Positions 44,406 to 52,640 of a DNA stretch of 64,000 nt are shown piece after piece. The first letter of the stretch is position 1, and every line of letters begins with the position of its first letter. The notes below the pieces were generated by a model. That model was given only the letters and a program-made list of their open reading frames with translations. It was not told the origin of the DNA and did not search any database. This stretch comes from Actinomycetota bacterium (GTDB lineage Bacteria > Actinomycetota > Thermoleophilia > Gaiellales > Gaiellaceae), in NCBI GenBank assembly GCA_003162055.1, contig PMNA01000017.1, positions 62,001 through 126,000 on the forward strand, given 5' to 3'. The translations under genes and the position numbers were made by a program.

Positions 44406-44831
44406 TCAGGAACCTATTACAAACGGAGCGCGTTCTTCATAACTAACGACTACTCCGTGATGCTCCTGTGTGTCCGGCATCTCCGGAACAGCGAAGCGCT
44501 GGTTCTCGTCGTGGTACTCGAAGATATCGCGTAGGGACGTTAGCCCTTCGTCGAGTCCTTCGGTTGGCATTACCGTGACAAGAAAATACGCTACGAGCCG
44601 CCGCAAAGCTTCGTTTCCCTCGTCGTGCTGCGATTCGAAAGAGAGTTCGTACTCGCCAGTCGTGACGAGACCCTTTATCGCGCCTACGCCGATGTCTTCG
44701 GAAGAACAATCACGGCTCAACAGAACGTGGCCGAAGGGCGTCTCGAAGGGTCGGACGTATGGCCCAACGGAAAAGGTACCCGGATTGGCGATTGAACTCG
44801 TCCAGTGTGTTTCGGACACTATCGCCCCCAC
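44406..44831 (-). CDS. Unrecognised second protein of the A/T-rich trio
   Basis: 141 residues from a GTG at 44831; GTG 44819 (better spaced from GAGAGGAG) and TTG 44720 are alternatives. With the longer starts it overlaps the TIGR04255-like gene by about 110-122 bases in another frame, an unusually long overlap. The stretch GEYELSFESQHDEGNEALRRLVAYFLVTVMPTEG suggests an alpha-beta domain. No family was recognised. It ends in TGA, 21 bases before the proposed start of the next gene and in the same frame. Confidence 0.55.
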   Translation of the reverse strand: MGAIVSETHWTSSIANPGTFSVGPYVRPFETPFGHVLLSRDCSSEDIGVGAIKGLVTTGEYELSFESQHDEGNEALRRLVAYFLVTVMPTEGLDEGLTSLRDIFEYHDENQRFAVPEMPDTQEHHGVVVSYEERAPFVIGS

Positions 44832-45498
44832 TCCTCTCAGTCGTAAAGTAATCGGCGTCGATAAGGTACGTCTGTCCAGAAGATTCAGCTTCTAACCCTT
44901 GGAGTACCCTCACCTGTTGGGGTGTACCGGGAGTCAGATCAATCACACACTCGCTACGAATAGCCGACACATCACCCTCGTCAATATCATCGGCACCAAG
45001 CATGCCTGTGAAAGCAGGGTTAAGTAGATCCTTCCAAGCTCGATCCTTGAAGTTCAGGGCGCCTTTTCGGACAATATTCCGATATCGAAGTCCAATGCGA
45101 GTATAAAACGAAGGCCGATATATCTCTTCGAGCGCTGCCTTCGCTCGTTCGATTTCTTTCACCATCAAATCCCATTCAACATAATCGCGCTCTGTTATTG
45201 CAACAAACTCGGAGGTTAGCGATATAGAACGGTGGGAATCTTCGGTCTCGAATGTGTGAGTAATCGCGTTGAGCGGTCGCTGAAGCGGTAATTCAGAAAG
45301 AACTCCGGAAAGATTCTCTGGAAGTTGCGAGAATGGATCCTGCCTCCGGTATAGAGGATACGAGTCGCGAATTGACTCTTGAAAACTAGATGGCGGCTCC
45401 GTCAAGATCGTGAGCACGGGAGGAAAACGCAACTGACAGATCACCTCTGTCAGGGTGTTCTCTTCAAAAACGAGGCGCGGTGATTGAGGAAACGGCAT
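44710..45498 (-). CDS. TIGR04255-like family protein
   Basis: 262 residues. The N-terminus ENTLTEVICQLRFPPVLTI, the middle FYTRIGLRYRNIVRK and the C-terminal LDEFNRQSGYLFRWAIRPTLRDAL follow the pattern of the sporadically distributed TIGR04255 family, whose function is not established to my knowledge. It opens a three-gene minus-strand operon. Composition is unlike the host: I count 55 G/C in 120 bases at 45121-45240, against 81 in 120 at 31201-31320. It sits beside the integrase as cargo. Confidence 0.68.
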   Translation of the reverse strand: MPFPQSPRLVFEENTLTEVICQLRFPPVLTILTEPPSSFQESIRDSYPLYRRQDPFSQLPENLSGVLSELPLQRPLNAITHTFETEDSHRSISLTSEFVAITERDYVEWDLMVKEIERAKAALEEIYRPSFYTRIGLRYRNIVRKGALNFKDRAWKDLLNPAFTGMLGADDIDEGDVSAIRSECVIDLTPGTPQQVRVLQGLEAESSGQTYLIDADYFTTERSGGDSVRNTLDEFNRQSGYLFRWAIRPTLRDALRPRSVEP

Positions 45499-45719
45499 CA
45501 GGTTAGTGAGTGTTGATGGCGCGTCAGGAGGATCAGCCCGATGGCGTCGCTAGCAAAAGAGCGTTCGAAGCGCATGGCGAAGGCCCGCGAGAAGCACACA
45601 CGGTAAGCATAGTTGCGCAAACGGTCGCCGCGAAGGCTCGGGTTTCGCTCTGAGCCGGCGCGGATGTGGCGGAACTGCTGACTTGACTATGTAAAGCGCC
45701 GCCGCAACAGAGGCCGAGG

Positions 45720-46985
45720 TCAGTCGGAGCGAGCAGCGAGCGGTGTTCCTGAAGCAGCGTGGCGGTAAGCCTCCAGTGCGCTTAGCGCGGCCTCGGCTTC
45801 TGTCGCTCCGGGATGTGCGTACACGCGCATGAAGAGCGCTCCCCCGTCGGCATGTCCGAGCCGAGCCGCTGCGGCCGGCGCCGGAACCCCCGCGGCCGCG
45901 AGCCAGGTGGCGTGAGAGTGCCGGAGCGTGTGGGCGGTTACACCCGACAGTCCCGCCGCCGCGGCGACACGCACGAGGCCGAAGCGAACGCGACCGGAGC
46001 GTTCGAGCGCTCGACCCTTGGCGTCGCTAAAGACCGGCGCTCCGTCGAGTGGACGGCCGCACGCGAGTCGGTGGCGAAGTAGAGCGGACACCGTTTCGGA
46101 GTCGAGCGGAATCGCACGCTCGCCGGCGTCGGTCTTGGTTGTCTCCCGCCGCACGTGCATCAGCGCGAGCTCAGAGGTGAGATCGAGACCCTCTGGGCCC
46201 CAGACGAGCCCGAGTGCTTCTGAGATCCGACAGCCCGTGCCAAGCAGCAGGCTTACGAGCGGTCCTAGTAGTGAACGTTTCCGCTCTGCGTCCTCTGCTC
46301 GCGCGGCCGCAAGCAAGCGCTCGGCCTCTGCGAGCGAGATGACGCTCGTTCTGCGTGGTGGCGGCGGTGGTAGGAGGAGCCGCGGCGGCAGCTCGTCGAT
46401 CAGCCCGCGCACGTAGCCGTCTCGCAGCACGGCGGACAAGGCCGCGGCGGCGGCTCGCGCCCGAGCCCTTCCTTCTCGCGCGGCAACGCTGTCAACGAGG
46501 CCCTGCGCCGCCCTCGTGTCGATCGCGCTCGCCGGGAGCTCGGCAAGCGTCAGGCCGCTGCGCGGATCGATGTGCGGTAGCACGCGCAGACGGAGCGCAA
46601 CCTCGTAGCCTGCGAGCGTCGTCAGCGCGTAGGTCTTGCGAGTACGAGTAAGCGCCTCTCCCCTACGCGCTCTGTGTAGGAACGAGACGGCGAGATCGCG
46701 GAGCGGCGGCGCCTCCAGACGTGGATCTGAAGGCACCTCGCCGCGGCGCAGGCTGTCGCGGGTCGACTCCGCCCACGAGACCGCCTCGCTGAGGGTCGCG
46801 AAGCTGCGCTCAAAGGAGCGGCCGGCCTTCTGAACATGGGCAACATAGAAGGGACGACAGCTGCAGCGACGAGCCGTCTCGCAGGATAGGGCGCACCTGC
46901 GCGAGTGCTGCTCGCGGACGCGGGGCGCGACGGTGCGCCGAAACGGTCGAGCGCCCTTCGATCTGCGATAGCGTGCCTCATGCAT
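45720..46985 (-). CDS. Tyrosine recombinase/integrase of the element
   Basis: 421 residues; ATG behind GGGAG. The N-terminal part has a cysteine-containing basic segment and an arm-binding-like stretch (FYVAHVQKAGRSFERSFATLSEAVSWA), then a SAM-like core-binding domain, then the catalytic domain: Arg in LLLGTGCRISEALGLVW, HxxR in TAHTLRHSHATWL, His in ARLGHADGG and the nucleophile Tyr in FMRVYAHPG. It should catalyse integration at the tRNA-Thr core. It follows the xis-like gene on the same strand. Confidence 0.93.
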   Translation of the reverse strand: MHEARYRRSKGARPFRRTVAPRVREQHSRRCALSCETARRCSCRPFYVAHVQKAGRSFERSFATLSEAVSWAESTRDSLRRGEVPSDPRLEAPPLRDLAVSFLHRARRGEALTRTRKTYALTTLAGYEVALRLRVLPHIDPRSGLTLAELPASAIDTRAAQGLVDSVAAREGRARARAAAAALSAVLRDGYVRGLIDELPPRLLLPPPPPRRTSVISLAEAERLLAAARAEDAERKRSLLGPLVSLLLGTGCRISEALGLVWGPEGLDLTSELALMHVRRETTKTDAGERAIPLDSETVSALLRHRLACGRPLDGAPVFSDAKGRALERSGRVRFGLVRVAAAAGLSGVTAHTLRHSHATWLAAAGVPAPAAAARLGHADGGALFMRVYAHPGATEAEAALSALEAYRHAASGTPLAARSD

Positions 46986-47007
46986 CAGGGCTCCTTCCCT
47001 GGTGCCG

Positions 47008-47036
47008 GCCCCGGGGCGTTGACGCGCCGCCGGGGC
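47008..47036. terminator. Hairpin between the xis-like and integrase genes
   Basis: GCCCCGG and CCGGGGC form a seven-pair stem with a 15-base loop in the 94-base gap. It could attenuate read-through from the regulatory genes into int. No U tract. Confidence 0.4.
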
Positions 47037-47079
47037 ATTGACTAGAACTCGTCGAACTTAGATCGATCCTCGGCATGGA

Positions 47080-47346
47080 TCAACTGAGAGGGTCGGGAGA
47101 GTCGAAGAGCCAGCGCGCCTTCTGCGGCTCGGGACAGAGGCGAGCTCGACGAGGAGCGGCGCGTCTTACGAGCGGGCAGGTCGTACGTCTGCCGATGTAG
47201 CCGGCCAGGTCGAGCTCGCGCACACGCACGATCCTGCCGTCGCGAAAGACCGGCAGGGAGCCGCGCTCGATGCGGCGACGCAGCGTCCTGACCGAGCAGC
47301 CGACCAGGCCCGCCGCCTCTGAGAGCGTGAGCAAGCGCTCTGTCAC
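47080..47346 (-). CDS. Excisionase-like small HTH protein
   Basis: 88 residues from a GTG at 47346 that overlaps the stop of the gene before it (GTGA). The winged-helix segment LLTLSEAAGLVGCSVRTLRRRIERGSLPVFRDG is the MerR-like fold used by actinobacterial Xis proteins. It is likely the recombination directionality factor or a regulator of int. Confidence 0.8.
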   Translation of the reverse strand: MTERLLTLSEAAGLVGCSVRTLRRRIERGSLPVFRDGRIVRVRELDLAGYIGRRTTCPLVRRAAPRRARLCPEPQKARWLFDSPDPLS

Positions 47347-47576
47347 TCTCCAGACCTTCGACGCGGCCGTGTGCGGGCTTGCCAGCACGGGAAGCAGAGG
47401 ACGAGCCGGCAGTGCTCCTGGCGGGCAACCAGAAGCGGCCTTCCGTTCTCGTCGCGCGAGTGTCCGCAGCGAGCGCAGACGCCGAAGTGGAGTCGCGCCG
47501 CCCCCGACTTCCAGCGCGCGCGGAGAGCGGCGTCGGCCTCCAGCTCGACTTCGAGCTTGAGCTGCTCAGGCCACAT
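47343..47576 (-). CDS. Small zinc-binding protein of the element
   Basis: 77 residues from an ATG overlapping the end of the methyltransferase gene. Two cysteine pairs (VCARCGHS and LCFPCWQ) suggest one zinc site. The track shows a longer frame (47343..47840) whose upstream part is a shadow of the methyltransferase gene. Tight overlaps on both sides (ATG in the preceding gene, GTGA with the next) place it in one operon with them. Confidence 0.6.
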   Translation of the reverse strand: MWPEQLKLEVELEADAALRARWKSGAARLHFGVCARCGHSRDENGRPLLVARQEHCRLVLCFPCWQARTRPRRRSGE

Positions 47577-48765
47577 CTCGAGCCTCCACGGGCTTGGCGC
47601 TCGCCGCGATGCGAGCGCGGGCGCGGTTGGCAACCTCGGGATCGAGCTCGACTCCGAGCGCGCGGCGGCCGCAGGCAAGCGCCGCCACGAGCGTTGTTCC
47701 CGAGCCGCAGAAGGGATCGAGCACGAGCTCGCCCGGATGAGACAAGCGCTCGATGTAGTAGCGAGCCTCCTCGGTCGCCTGCGCCCAATCGTGCAGGCTC
47801 TTGTCGGGTGCTCCACCGCTGACCATGTCGTCGACCACACGATCGCCCCCGTGCCCGCCCTTGACGAACCAGAGCACCGGCTTCCAGTTCACGCGCAGCT
47901 TCCTGCCGGGGAGCGAGCGGTGGTGACCGGGCGCGTGGCGGATCGCGAGCGTCCACCAGTAGTCGAGGCTCTCCGAGAGCGCCGGGAGCGTGCGCGGCAG
48001 GACGTAGCCGCCCGTGTAGGCAAGCAGGCTCCCGCCGGGACGAAGCAGGCGCGCGGCCTGACGACCGAGCTCGCCGTAGATCCACTCGAGATCCATGCGC
48101 GCGAGGTAGGGCGGGTCGGTGAAGATCAGGTCGACCGACTCCGGCTCGAGCTCCGCTAAGACAACGGCGAAGTCGCCGGTCCTGACCTCCACCTCGGGCG
48201 GTAGCGAGGCGAAGCGGCCAACCTCGGCCGCCTCGGCGCGTATCTGCTCGAGCCTGCGCTTACGCTTCTCCTCGCGCGCCTCTTTCGCCGAGAACTCGCA
48301 GTTGTCGACCGCCTGTGCCAGGTCGGGATACTCGCTTAGTTCCGAGGCGAGCTCGAGCCTGCGGCGGGCGGTACGTGGATCTACTCCCAGCTCGCGCGCC
48401 AGCTCCTTGGCCCGACCAACGGACACGCTGTCCGTTGATCGTCTGTCGCCGCCGCGGCCGAGACGAATGCCGCGGAGAGTGGCCAGCTGCTCGAAGCCCT
48501 GCGCCCAGGAGACAGGTCCCAGCTGGCGGCGCAGCATGTTTAGGCGAAGCGCATGCTCGATCCGCTCCTCAGCGCTATCGAAGCTGCGATAGAGAACGGG
48601 CGGTAGGGGAAGACCGAGCTCCTCGCAGGCGCGGATGCGGTGATGACCGTCTAGCACCTCGCCCGTCTTCTCATCCAGCTCGACCGGTACGAGCACGCCG
48701 TGCTTGGCGATGTCGGCCTTGAGCGCCTCGTACTGCTCGGGAGGCAGCGGTGATAGGACGTTCAC
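47566..48765 (-). CDS. ParB-like domain fused to DNA methyltransferase
   Basis: 399 residues from a GTG at 48765 (GGAGG seven bases upstream; GTGA overlap with the ATPase gene). Residues 1-60 are a ParB/Srx-type domain (GEVLDGHHRIRACEELGLPLP). A helical region with an HTH-like segment (ELGVDPRTARRRLELA) follows. The C-terminal methyltransferase has catalytic DPPY (LIFTDPPYLARMD) before the AdoMet motif (LVLDPFCGSGTTLVAAL), the order of beta-class N6-adenine or N4-cytosine enzymes. No restriction gene is adjacent, so self-protection or regulation is more likely than restriction. Confidence 0.88.
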   Translation of the reverse strand: MNVLSPLPPEQYEALKADIAKHGVLVPVELDEKTGEVLDGHHRIRACEELGLPLPPVLYRSFDSAEERIEHALRLNMLRRQLGPVSWAQGFEQLATLRGIRLGRGGDRRSTDSVSVGRAKELARELGVDPRTARRRLELASELSEYPDLAQAVDNCEFSAKEAREEKRKRRLEQIRAEAAEVGRFASLPPEVEVRTGDFAVVLAELEPESVDLIFTDPPYLARMDLEWIYGELGRQAARLLRPGGSLLAYTGGYVLPRTLPALSESLDYWWTLAIRHAPGHHRSLPGRKLRVNWKPVLWFVKGGHGGDRVVDDMVSGGAPDKSLHDWAQATEEARYYIERLSHPGELVLDPFCGSGTTLVAALACGRRALGVELDPEVANRARARIAASAKPVEARDVA

Positions 48766-50162
48766 CTCGCTGCCTCCGTGGCTCCGACCCCGTTTGGCGA
48801 CGGGACGAGCGGATGACAGACGCCGCAGATACGTCGTCCGTCTGCCGTCAGCCAATCGAATTCGCGGTGGCTCGGATATGGGCAGGGCTCACCGGCACCC
48901 GCGCTTGCCGCGACATGCGCGACATCGGCTTGGTTGAGCCGGAAACTGCCGTTTTCGATCCGCGACGGATGGGGCGATGTCGCGGCAGTCGGATCCGCCG
49001 TATCTGGCACTGCGACTGGGATGTCGCCCATGTCGCGGCTCGTGGCGGCAGAGGCGCCCTTGGGCTGAGGGGAGAGGTAGCGGCGGAAGGCATCTACGAA
49101 GTCCACGCGCCGATAGCCCTTGAGCGCTTTGTCGTCGACACGCAAGTCGCGCGGCCGGATCCCGTAGGGCCTGAGCAGACCGGCGAGCCTGCGAGGGCTG
49201 AGCCGGCCACCGCCATAGAAGTCGCCCCAGGGACTCTCTTCGATCGCCGCCAGCGCCTCCAAGAGCGCCTCCGTGGGCAGCTGCGGCGACTCCCCGCTGC
49301 CGAACACCTGGCGGATGTCGGCCAGCAGCCGGATGCCGAACGAGACCCCGTCTGCTTCCTGCTCCTGGCCGCGAAGCGCGACGAATGCTGTCCGCGCCCG
49401 GTCGGGCCAGCAACCGCCCGCGCGGTCGGCGATCGCAACAAGCGGCTCGCATGCATCCTGCGCCCGGTCGTCGAGCTCGTCGGGAAGCTCCGGCCGAGCT
49501 GCCGCAAGCTCCTCGAGATGCGCGGCGGCGAACTCTTCCCCCCGAGCGCAGAGCTCTTTCGCCTCTGACTCAGCGTCGCGCGTGCGAAAGCGCTCGACTC
49601 GCTCGGACGGCGCGCGACGCTTGAGCCGGATCGGAAGTGAGCGATCCGCGACCGTGTCGGGCAGCGCACCGATTCCGGCTAGAGCCTTAGGGCCGAAGAC
49701 CTCGAACTCCTTGACCTGCGTATTTCGCTCTCCTACGCAGCGCAGCACGGGCATCCCGCGGCGGTGGCCGGAGTTGAGAAGCGCGCGCAAGTCCTCGTGG
49801 TTGCCGTTCGCCTTGGCGCCAAAGATGGCATCGACCTCATCCATCAAGAGCGTCCGCGGCGGAGATACTGCGAGCGAGCGGAAGAGCGCCGCTTCGGTAG
49901 TACCTGCAGATCGAAGCGGACGGGCAACAAGGAGCGCGAGCACCTCGAGCAGGCGGGACTTGCCGGAGCGCTTCTCAGCCGAGGTGATGGCAAGGTAGGG
50001 GGTCGCAAGCGCAGCCTCGATGCAGTAGCCGTGGAGGATCCAGAGAGCGATCGCATCTGCCTGCGCCTCGGAGACGATCACGAACCGGCGCAGGAACGAG
50101 ACGAAGTCCTCTAAGAGCGCCGCGCCCTGAACTGGATCTGGAAATCTGGTTTCGAGCGCCAT
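48762..50162 (-). CDS. DUF3631-type P-loop ATPase, probable replication helicase/primase component
   Basis: 466 residues. Walker A is in AITSAEKRSGKSRLLEVLALL and Walker B in RTLLMDEVDAIFGAKANG. The C-terminal region GYRRVDFVDAFRRYL is the DUF3631 signature found in actinobacterial plasmid and element ATPases. A tail with CPYPSHREFDWLTADGRRICGVC adds a possible zinc site. It is likely part of the element's replication machinery. It lies between the GGGGGTTTCGCCCC repeats and the methyltransferase. Confidence 0.82.
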   Translation of the reverse strand: MALETRFPDPVQGAALLEDFVSFLRRFVIVSEAQADAIALWILHGYCIEAALATPYLAITSAEKRSGKSRLLEVLALLVARPLRSAGTTEAALFRSLAVSPPRTLLMDEVDAIFGAKANGNHEDLRALLNSGHRRGMPVLRCVGERNTQVKEFEVFGPKALAGIGALPDTVADRSLPIRLKRRAPSERVERFRTRDAESEAKELCARGEEFAAAHLEELAAARPELPDELDDRAQDACEPLVAIADRAGGCWPDRARTAFVALRGQEQEADGVSFGIRLLADIRQVFGSGESPQLPTEALLEALAAIEESPWGDFYGGGRLSPRRLAGLLRPYGIRPRDLRVDDKALKGYRRVDFVDAFRRYLSPQPKGASAATSRDMGDIPVAVPDTADPTAATSPHPSRIENGSFRLNQADVAHVAASAGAGEPCPYPSHREFDWLTADGRRICGVCHPLVPSPNGVGATEAAR

Positions 50163-50199
50163 TTCGGCGCCGACGCTAGTCAGAGGGGGAGATGGAAAA

Positions 50200-50299
50200 G
50201 GGGGTTTCGCCCCAGCAAAGGGAGGGGGTTTCGCCCCACTTTCGCTATCGGGCTTTTTCGCTGCTCAGAGGGTACTTCTTGGGGGTTTCGCCCCACTTT
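50200..50299. repeat. Three GGGGGTTTCGCCCCA repeats (iteron-like)
   Basis: Identical 15-base units start at 50200, 50224 and 50281; the last two extend to GGGGGTTTCGCCCCACTTT. Each unit can itself form a GGGG-TTTC-CCCC-type hairpin. They fill the gap before the ATPase gene and the 3' end of the HTH gene. Candidate origin iterons or operator sites. Confidence 0.6.
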
Positions 50300-51716
50300 G
50301 TCGCGCGGGATCGACGATGCGGCGAACCTGGTCGCGACTCACCTTGACGAGGAGCGTGATCTGGCGCTGTGACTTGCCGCGTCCATGAAGCTCGAGAATC
50401 CGCTCCACCTTGGCTGGCGGAAGCGGCGGGCGTCCAACCTTCTTGCCCCGCGTGGCGGCGATTTCGGCCGCCCGTTTCCCGTAAGCGCGCGTGCTGCCAA
50501 AGCGCCCTTTGCACCACCTGGCATGGAAGAACGGGTCCTCGTGTTTTTGCGACATGGCATTGGTCGCGAGGTACGCCTCGATCCGCTCCATGTCATCAGA
50601 ACTGAAGAGCCACGAGCCGGTACGGCCGAACCCGTTCACCTTCCGGCCGACACCGAGCCGGCGAGCATGTCCCATGACCACCGCCGGCGCCCGGTTGAGC
50701 CTTCTGCCGGCCTCCTTGACATCGATCAGCCCTTCGGCTTGCTTGAACGCGGCCAGCGCCTTGGCCCAAGGTAGTCCTTTGTTGCGCGCGAGAACCGCAC
50801 AGCGTTGGGAGCAGTAGAGCGTCGGGTATCCAAGAACCCAGCGATGACGCGCGGCGGTGAAGCCGGCGACGTGCGCCGCTTCGTCGCAGCCGGGGCGATG
50901 GCAGCTTCCGGGATCGAGGGTGCAGGCCGGATCGCGGCAGGTCGGGCTGCCACAGCCCCCCGCACGAGCGATCAGAGGCGCGCGTCGTACCGCCAGGTAG
51001 CACGCTTGCGAGCAGTAGCTGTGCGCCCCACCGGGCCGCGAGCGAAAGGCATTGAAGCGACGGCCACAGTGATCGCAGCGAAGCTGGACGTGTGCGCTGG
51101 CTCGCCGTGACCAGTACGCGGCGGCCCATCGCTCGACCTCATCGACTGGGATGCGATGCCTGGCGATCTTGCGCTTGCTGTTGGCAAACGTAACCGCCGC
51201 CTCAGCCTCGATCTGCCACGATCCGTCCTGCGCTCGTGTTGCCGGAAGCCGGCCTTTCCTGATTGCATCATGAATCGTCCGCCGGCACACTCCGGCGAGC
51301 TGGGCCGCCTCGAAGGCGCCCATCATCGCGGGCAAACCGTCGGCAGAACTCGGCCGCGCGTGGGGCTCCAGGGGACGAAGCTCGCCGCTCTCGATCGCCT
51401 GCAGAAGCGTCGGAACGCTGACTCCTGCGAGCTTAGCGGCCTCTCCCGCGGAAAGGCTCGTGTCGATCTCGAAGAGCACTCCCGGAGCAACCCCCAGCGC
51501 GGCTGCAAGCCGCTCCTGCACGGTGATCGAGGCGAACTCTGCACGCCGCTCGAGCTGCTCGATGTGCGCAACGCTCACTCCGGAGCGCTCAGCGAGTTGT
51601 CGCACCGTCAACCCCTGTGCTCGGCGTTCCGCGCGAAGGGTCTCCCGTGGGAAGCCGCGCCCGGTCAGTTTCGGCCGGCTCCCCCGCCTATCTGGTCTTC
51701 CGGACTGCTTCTTCAT
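50265..51716 (-). CDS. Composite multi-HTH and zinc-finger DNA-binding protein
   Basis: 483 residues from the ATG at 51716. In order: an XRE/Cro HTH (LTVRQLAERSGVSVAHIEQLE), two excisionase-type HTH units (LSAGEAAKLAGVSVPTLLQAIE; MMGAFEAAQLAGVCRRTIHDAI), a cysteine-rich block (LRCDHCGRRFNAF, YCSQACYLA, a second YCSQRC), and a C-terminal resolvase-like HTH (KVERILELHGRGKSQRQITLLVKVSRDQVRRIV). It has no catalytic motif. It is probably the element's main regulator or replication initiator, given the repeats at its 3' end. Confidence 0.7.
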   Translation of the reverse strand: MKKQSGRPDRRGSRPKLTGRGFPRETLRAERRAQGLTVRQLAERSGVSVAHIEQLERRAEFASITVQERLAAALGVAPGVLFEIDTSLSAGEAAKLAGVSVPTLLQAIESGELRPLEPHARPSSADGLPAMMGAFEAAQLAGVCRRTIHDAIRKGRLPATRAQDGSWQIEAEAAVTFANSKRKIARHRIPVDEVERWAAAYWSRRASAHVQLRCDHCGRRFNAFRSRPGGAHSYCSQACYLAVRRAPLIARAGGCGSPTCRDPACTLDPGSCHRPGCDEAAHVAGFTAARHRWVLGYPTLYCSQRCAVLARNKGLPWAKALAAFKQAEGLIDVKEAGRRLNRAPAVVMGHARRLGVGRKVNGFGRTGSWLFSSDDMERIEAYLATNAMSQKHEDPFFHARWCKGRFGSTRAYGKRAAEIAATRGKKVGRPPLPPAKVERILELHGRGKSQRQITLLVKVSRDQVRRIVDPARQSGAKPPRSTL

Positions 51717-51796
51717 TGAGAGGACCAAGCAGCGTACGGGGACGGCCGGATGGCAGCCTCGGCGGCGTCGGGGCTGGAATGTGAGCTCAGCGGGAT

Positions 51797-52381
51797 TCAG
51801 GCGAGAAGATCGGCAGCTGGGATGCGCCAGCCGGCGCCGTCGTTGTAGGCGTGCGGGTACTGACCTCGGAGGCAGCGCTTCCTGATCGTGCTCGGTCTCA
51901 AGCCGAGCACCGCGGCAGCGCCGCGTGGGTCGAATTCGATCTCGCTTCTACGCACGGTTTCCCGATCCAGCTCCACCAACCAATGGCCTGTGTTATCACG
52001 CCGGCCTTTCAGGGCGCTCCGCTCGATCCGTGAGCGCACCGCCTCGGTCGTGATGCGAAGGATGCGCGCGGCATCGGCGCTGTATAGCTCGACCGCCGCA
52101 GAAACCTGTGGCGCCACCTCGAGCATCGCCCCTGGCTCCGCTGGGGGACTACTGGGTGGAGGTGGTGTTTCGGCAGCAGGAACTGGTTGTGTGACTTGCG
52201 CTGGCTCAGCGCTTGCGAGCCGAGCCGCCGCTTGAGCCCTGAGCGCCGCGATCACCGCTTTTTGGACTGTCCCTTGCTCACGCACCGCAGCCTCGAGCAG
52301 TGGCAGCTCATCTGGCCCGGCGTAGAACTGGAAGCGCTGTCTTAGGCGCCGACTCGTATTGGCTTGCGTCGAGAGACTCAT
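51797..52381 (-). CDS. Two-HTH DNA-binding protein
   Basis: 194 residues from the ATG at 52381; the tracked N-terminus crosses the repeat-rich leader. An N-terminal ribbon- or helix-rich part (RRLRQRFQFYAGPDELPLLEAAV), a Pro/Ala linker, then two excisionase-like HTH units (YSADAARILRITTEAVRSRIE; DPRGAAAVLGLRPSTIRKRC). The tandem repeats and a 16-base palindrome upstream are likely binding sites. The role may be partition, copy control or silencing. Confidence 0.68.
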   Translation of the reverse strand: MSLSTQANTSRRLRQRFQFYAGPDELPLLEAAVREQGTVQKAVIAALRAQAAARLASAEPAQVTQPVPAAETPPPPSSPPAEPGAMLEVAPQVSAAVELYSADAARILRITTEAVRSRIERSALKGRRDNTGHWLVELDRETVRRSEIEFDPRGAAAVLGLRPSTIRKRCLRGQYPHAYNDGAGWRIPAADLLA

Positions 52382-52403
52382 TACGTCGATCGTAGCTCGG
52401 TTC

Positions 52404-52498
52404 TGCCGGCCTGCCTGCCGGCCCGCATACAGGCACGTCCGACTCGCACGTCCGACTCTGACCGATACATTCGATAGCGGCCTGCCGGCCGGCCGGCA
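52404..52498. repeat. Tandem and palindromic repeats before the two-HTH gene
   Basis: TGCCGGCC occurs at 52404, 52416 and 52483. GCACGTCCGACTC is repeated head to tail at 52433-52445 and 52446-52458. TGCCGGCCGGCCGGCA (52483-52498) is a perfect palindrome. On the minus strand TTGACA (52512-52507) precedes the palindrome. Together they look like an autoregulated promoter or centromere-like site. Confidence 0.6.
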
Positions 52499-52640
52499 CG
52501 ACCTCCTGTCAAACTGAGCGGGCGAAAGCCGAGCAAGCAAACGCAATCTCAACATAGCCGGGCGCATTTGTTCAATAGCGCCACTCCGAGCAGAGTGACC
52601 GCCTTTTGTAATCCGCGTCGCGCTTCGTCAAGATGCCTTC

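Noticed and set aside
47042-48085. 347-residue minus-strand ORF
   Set aside because: Out-of-frame reading of the methyltransferase, zinc-finger and xis-like genes.
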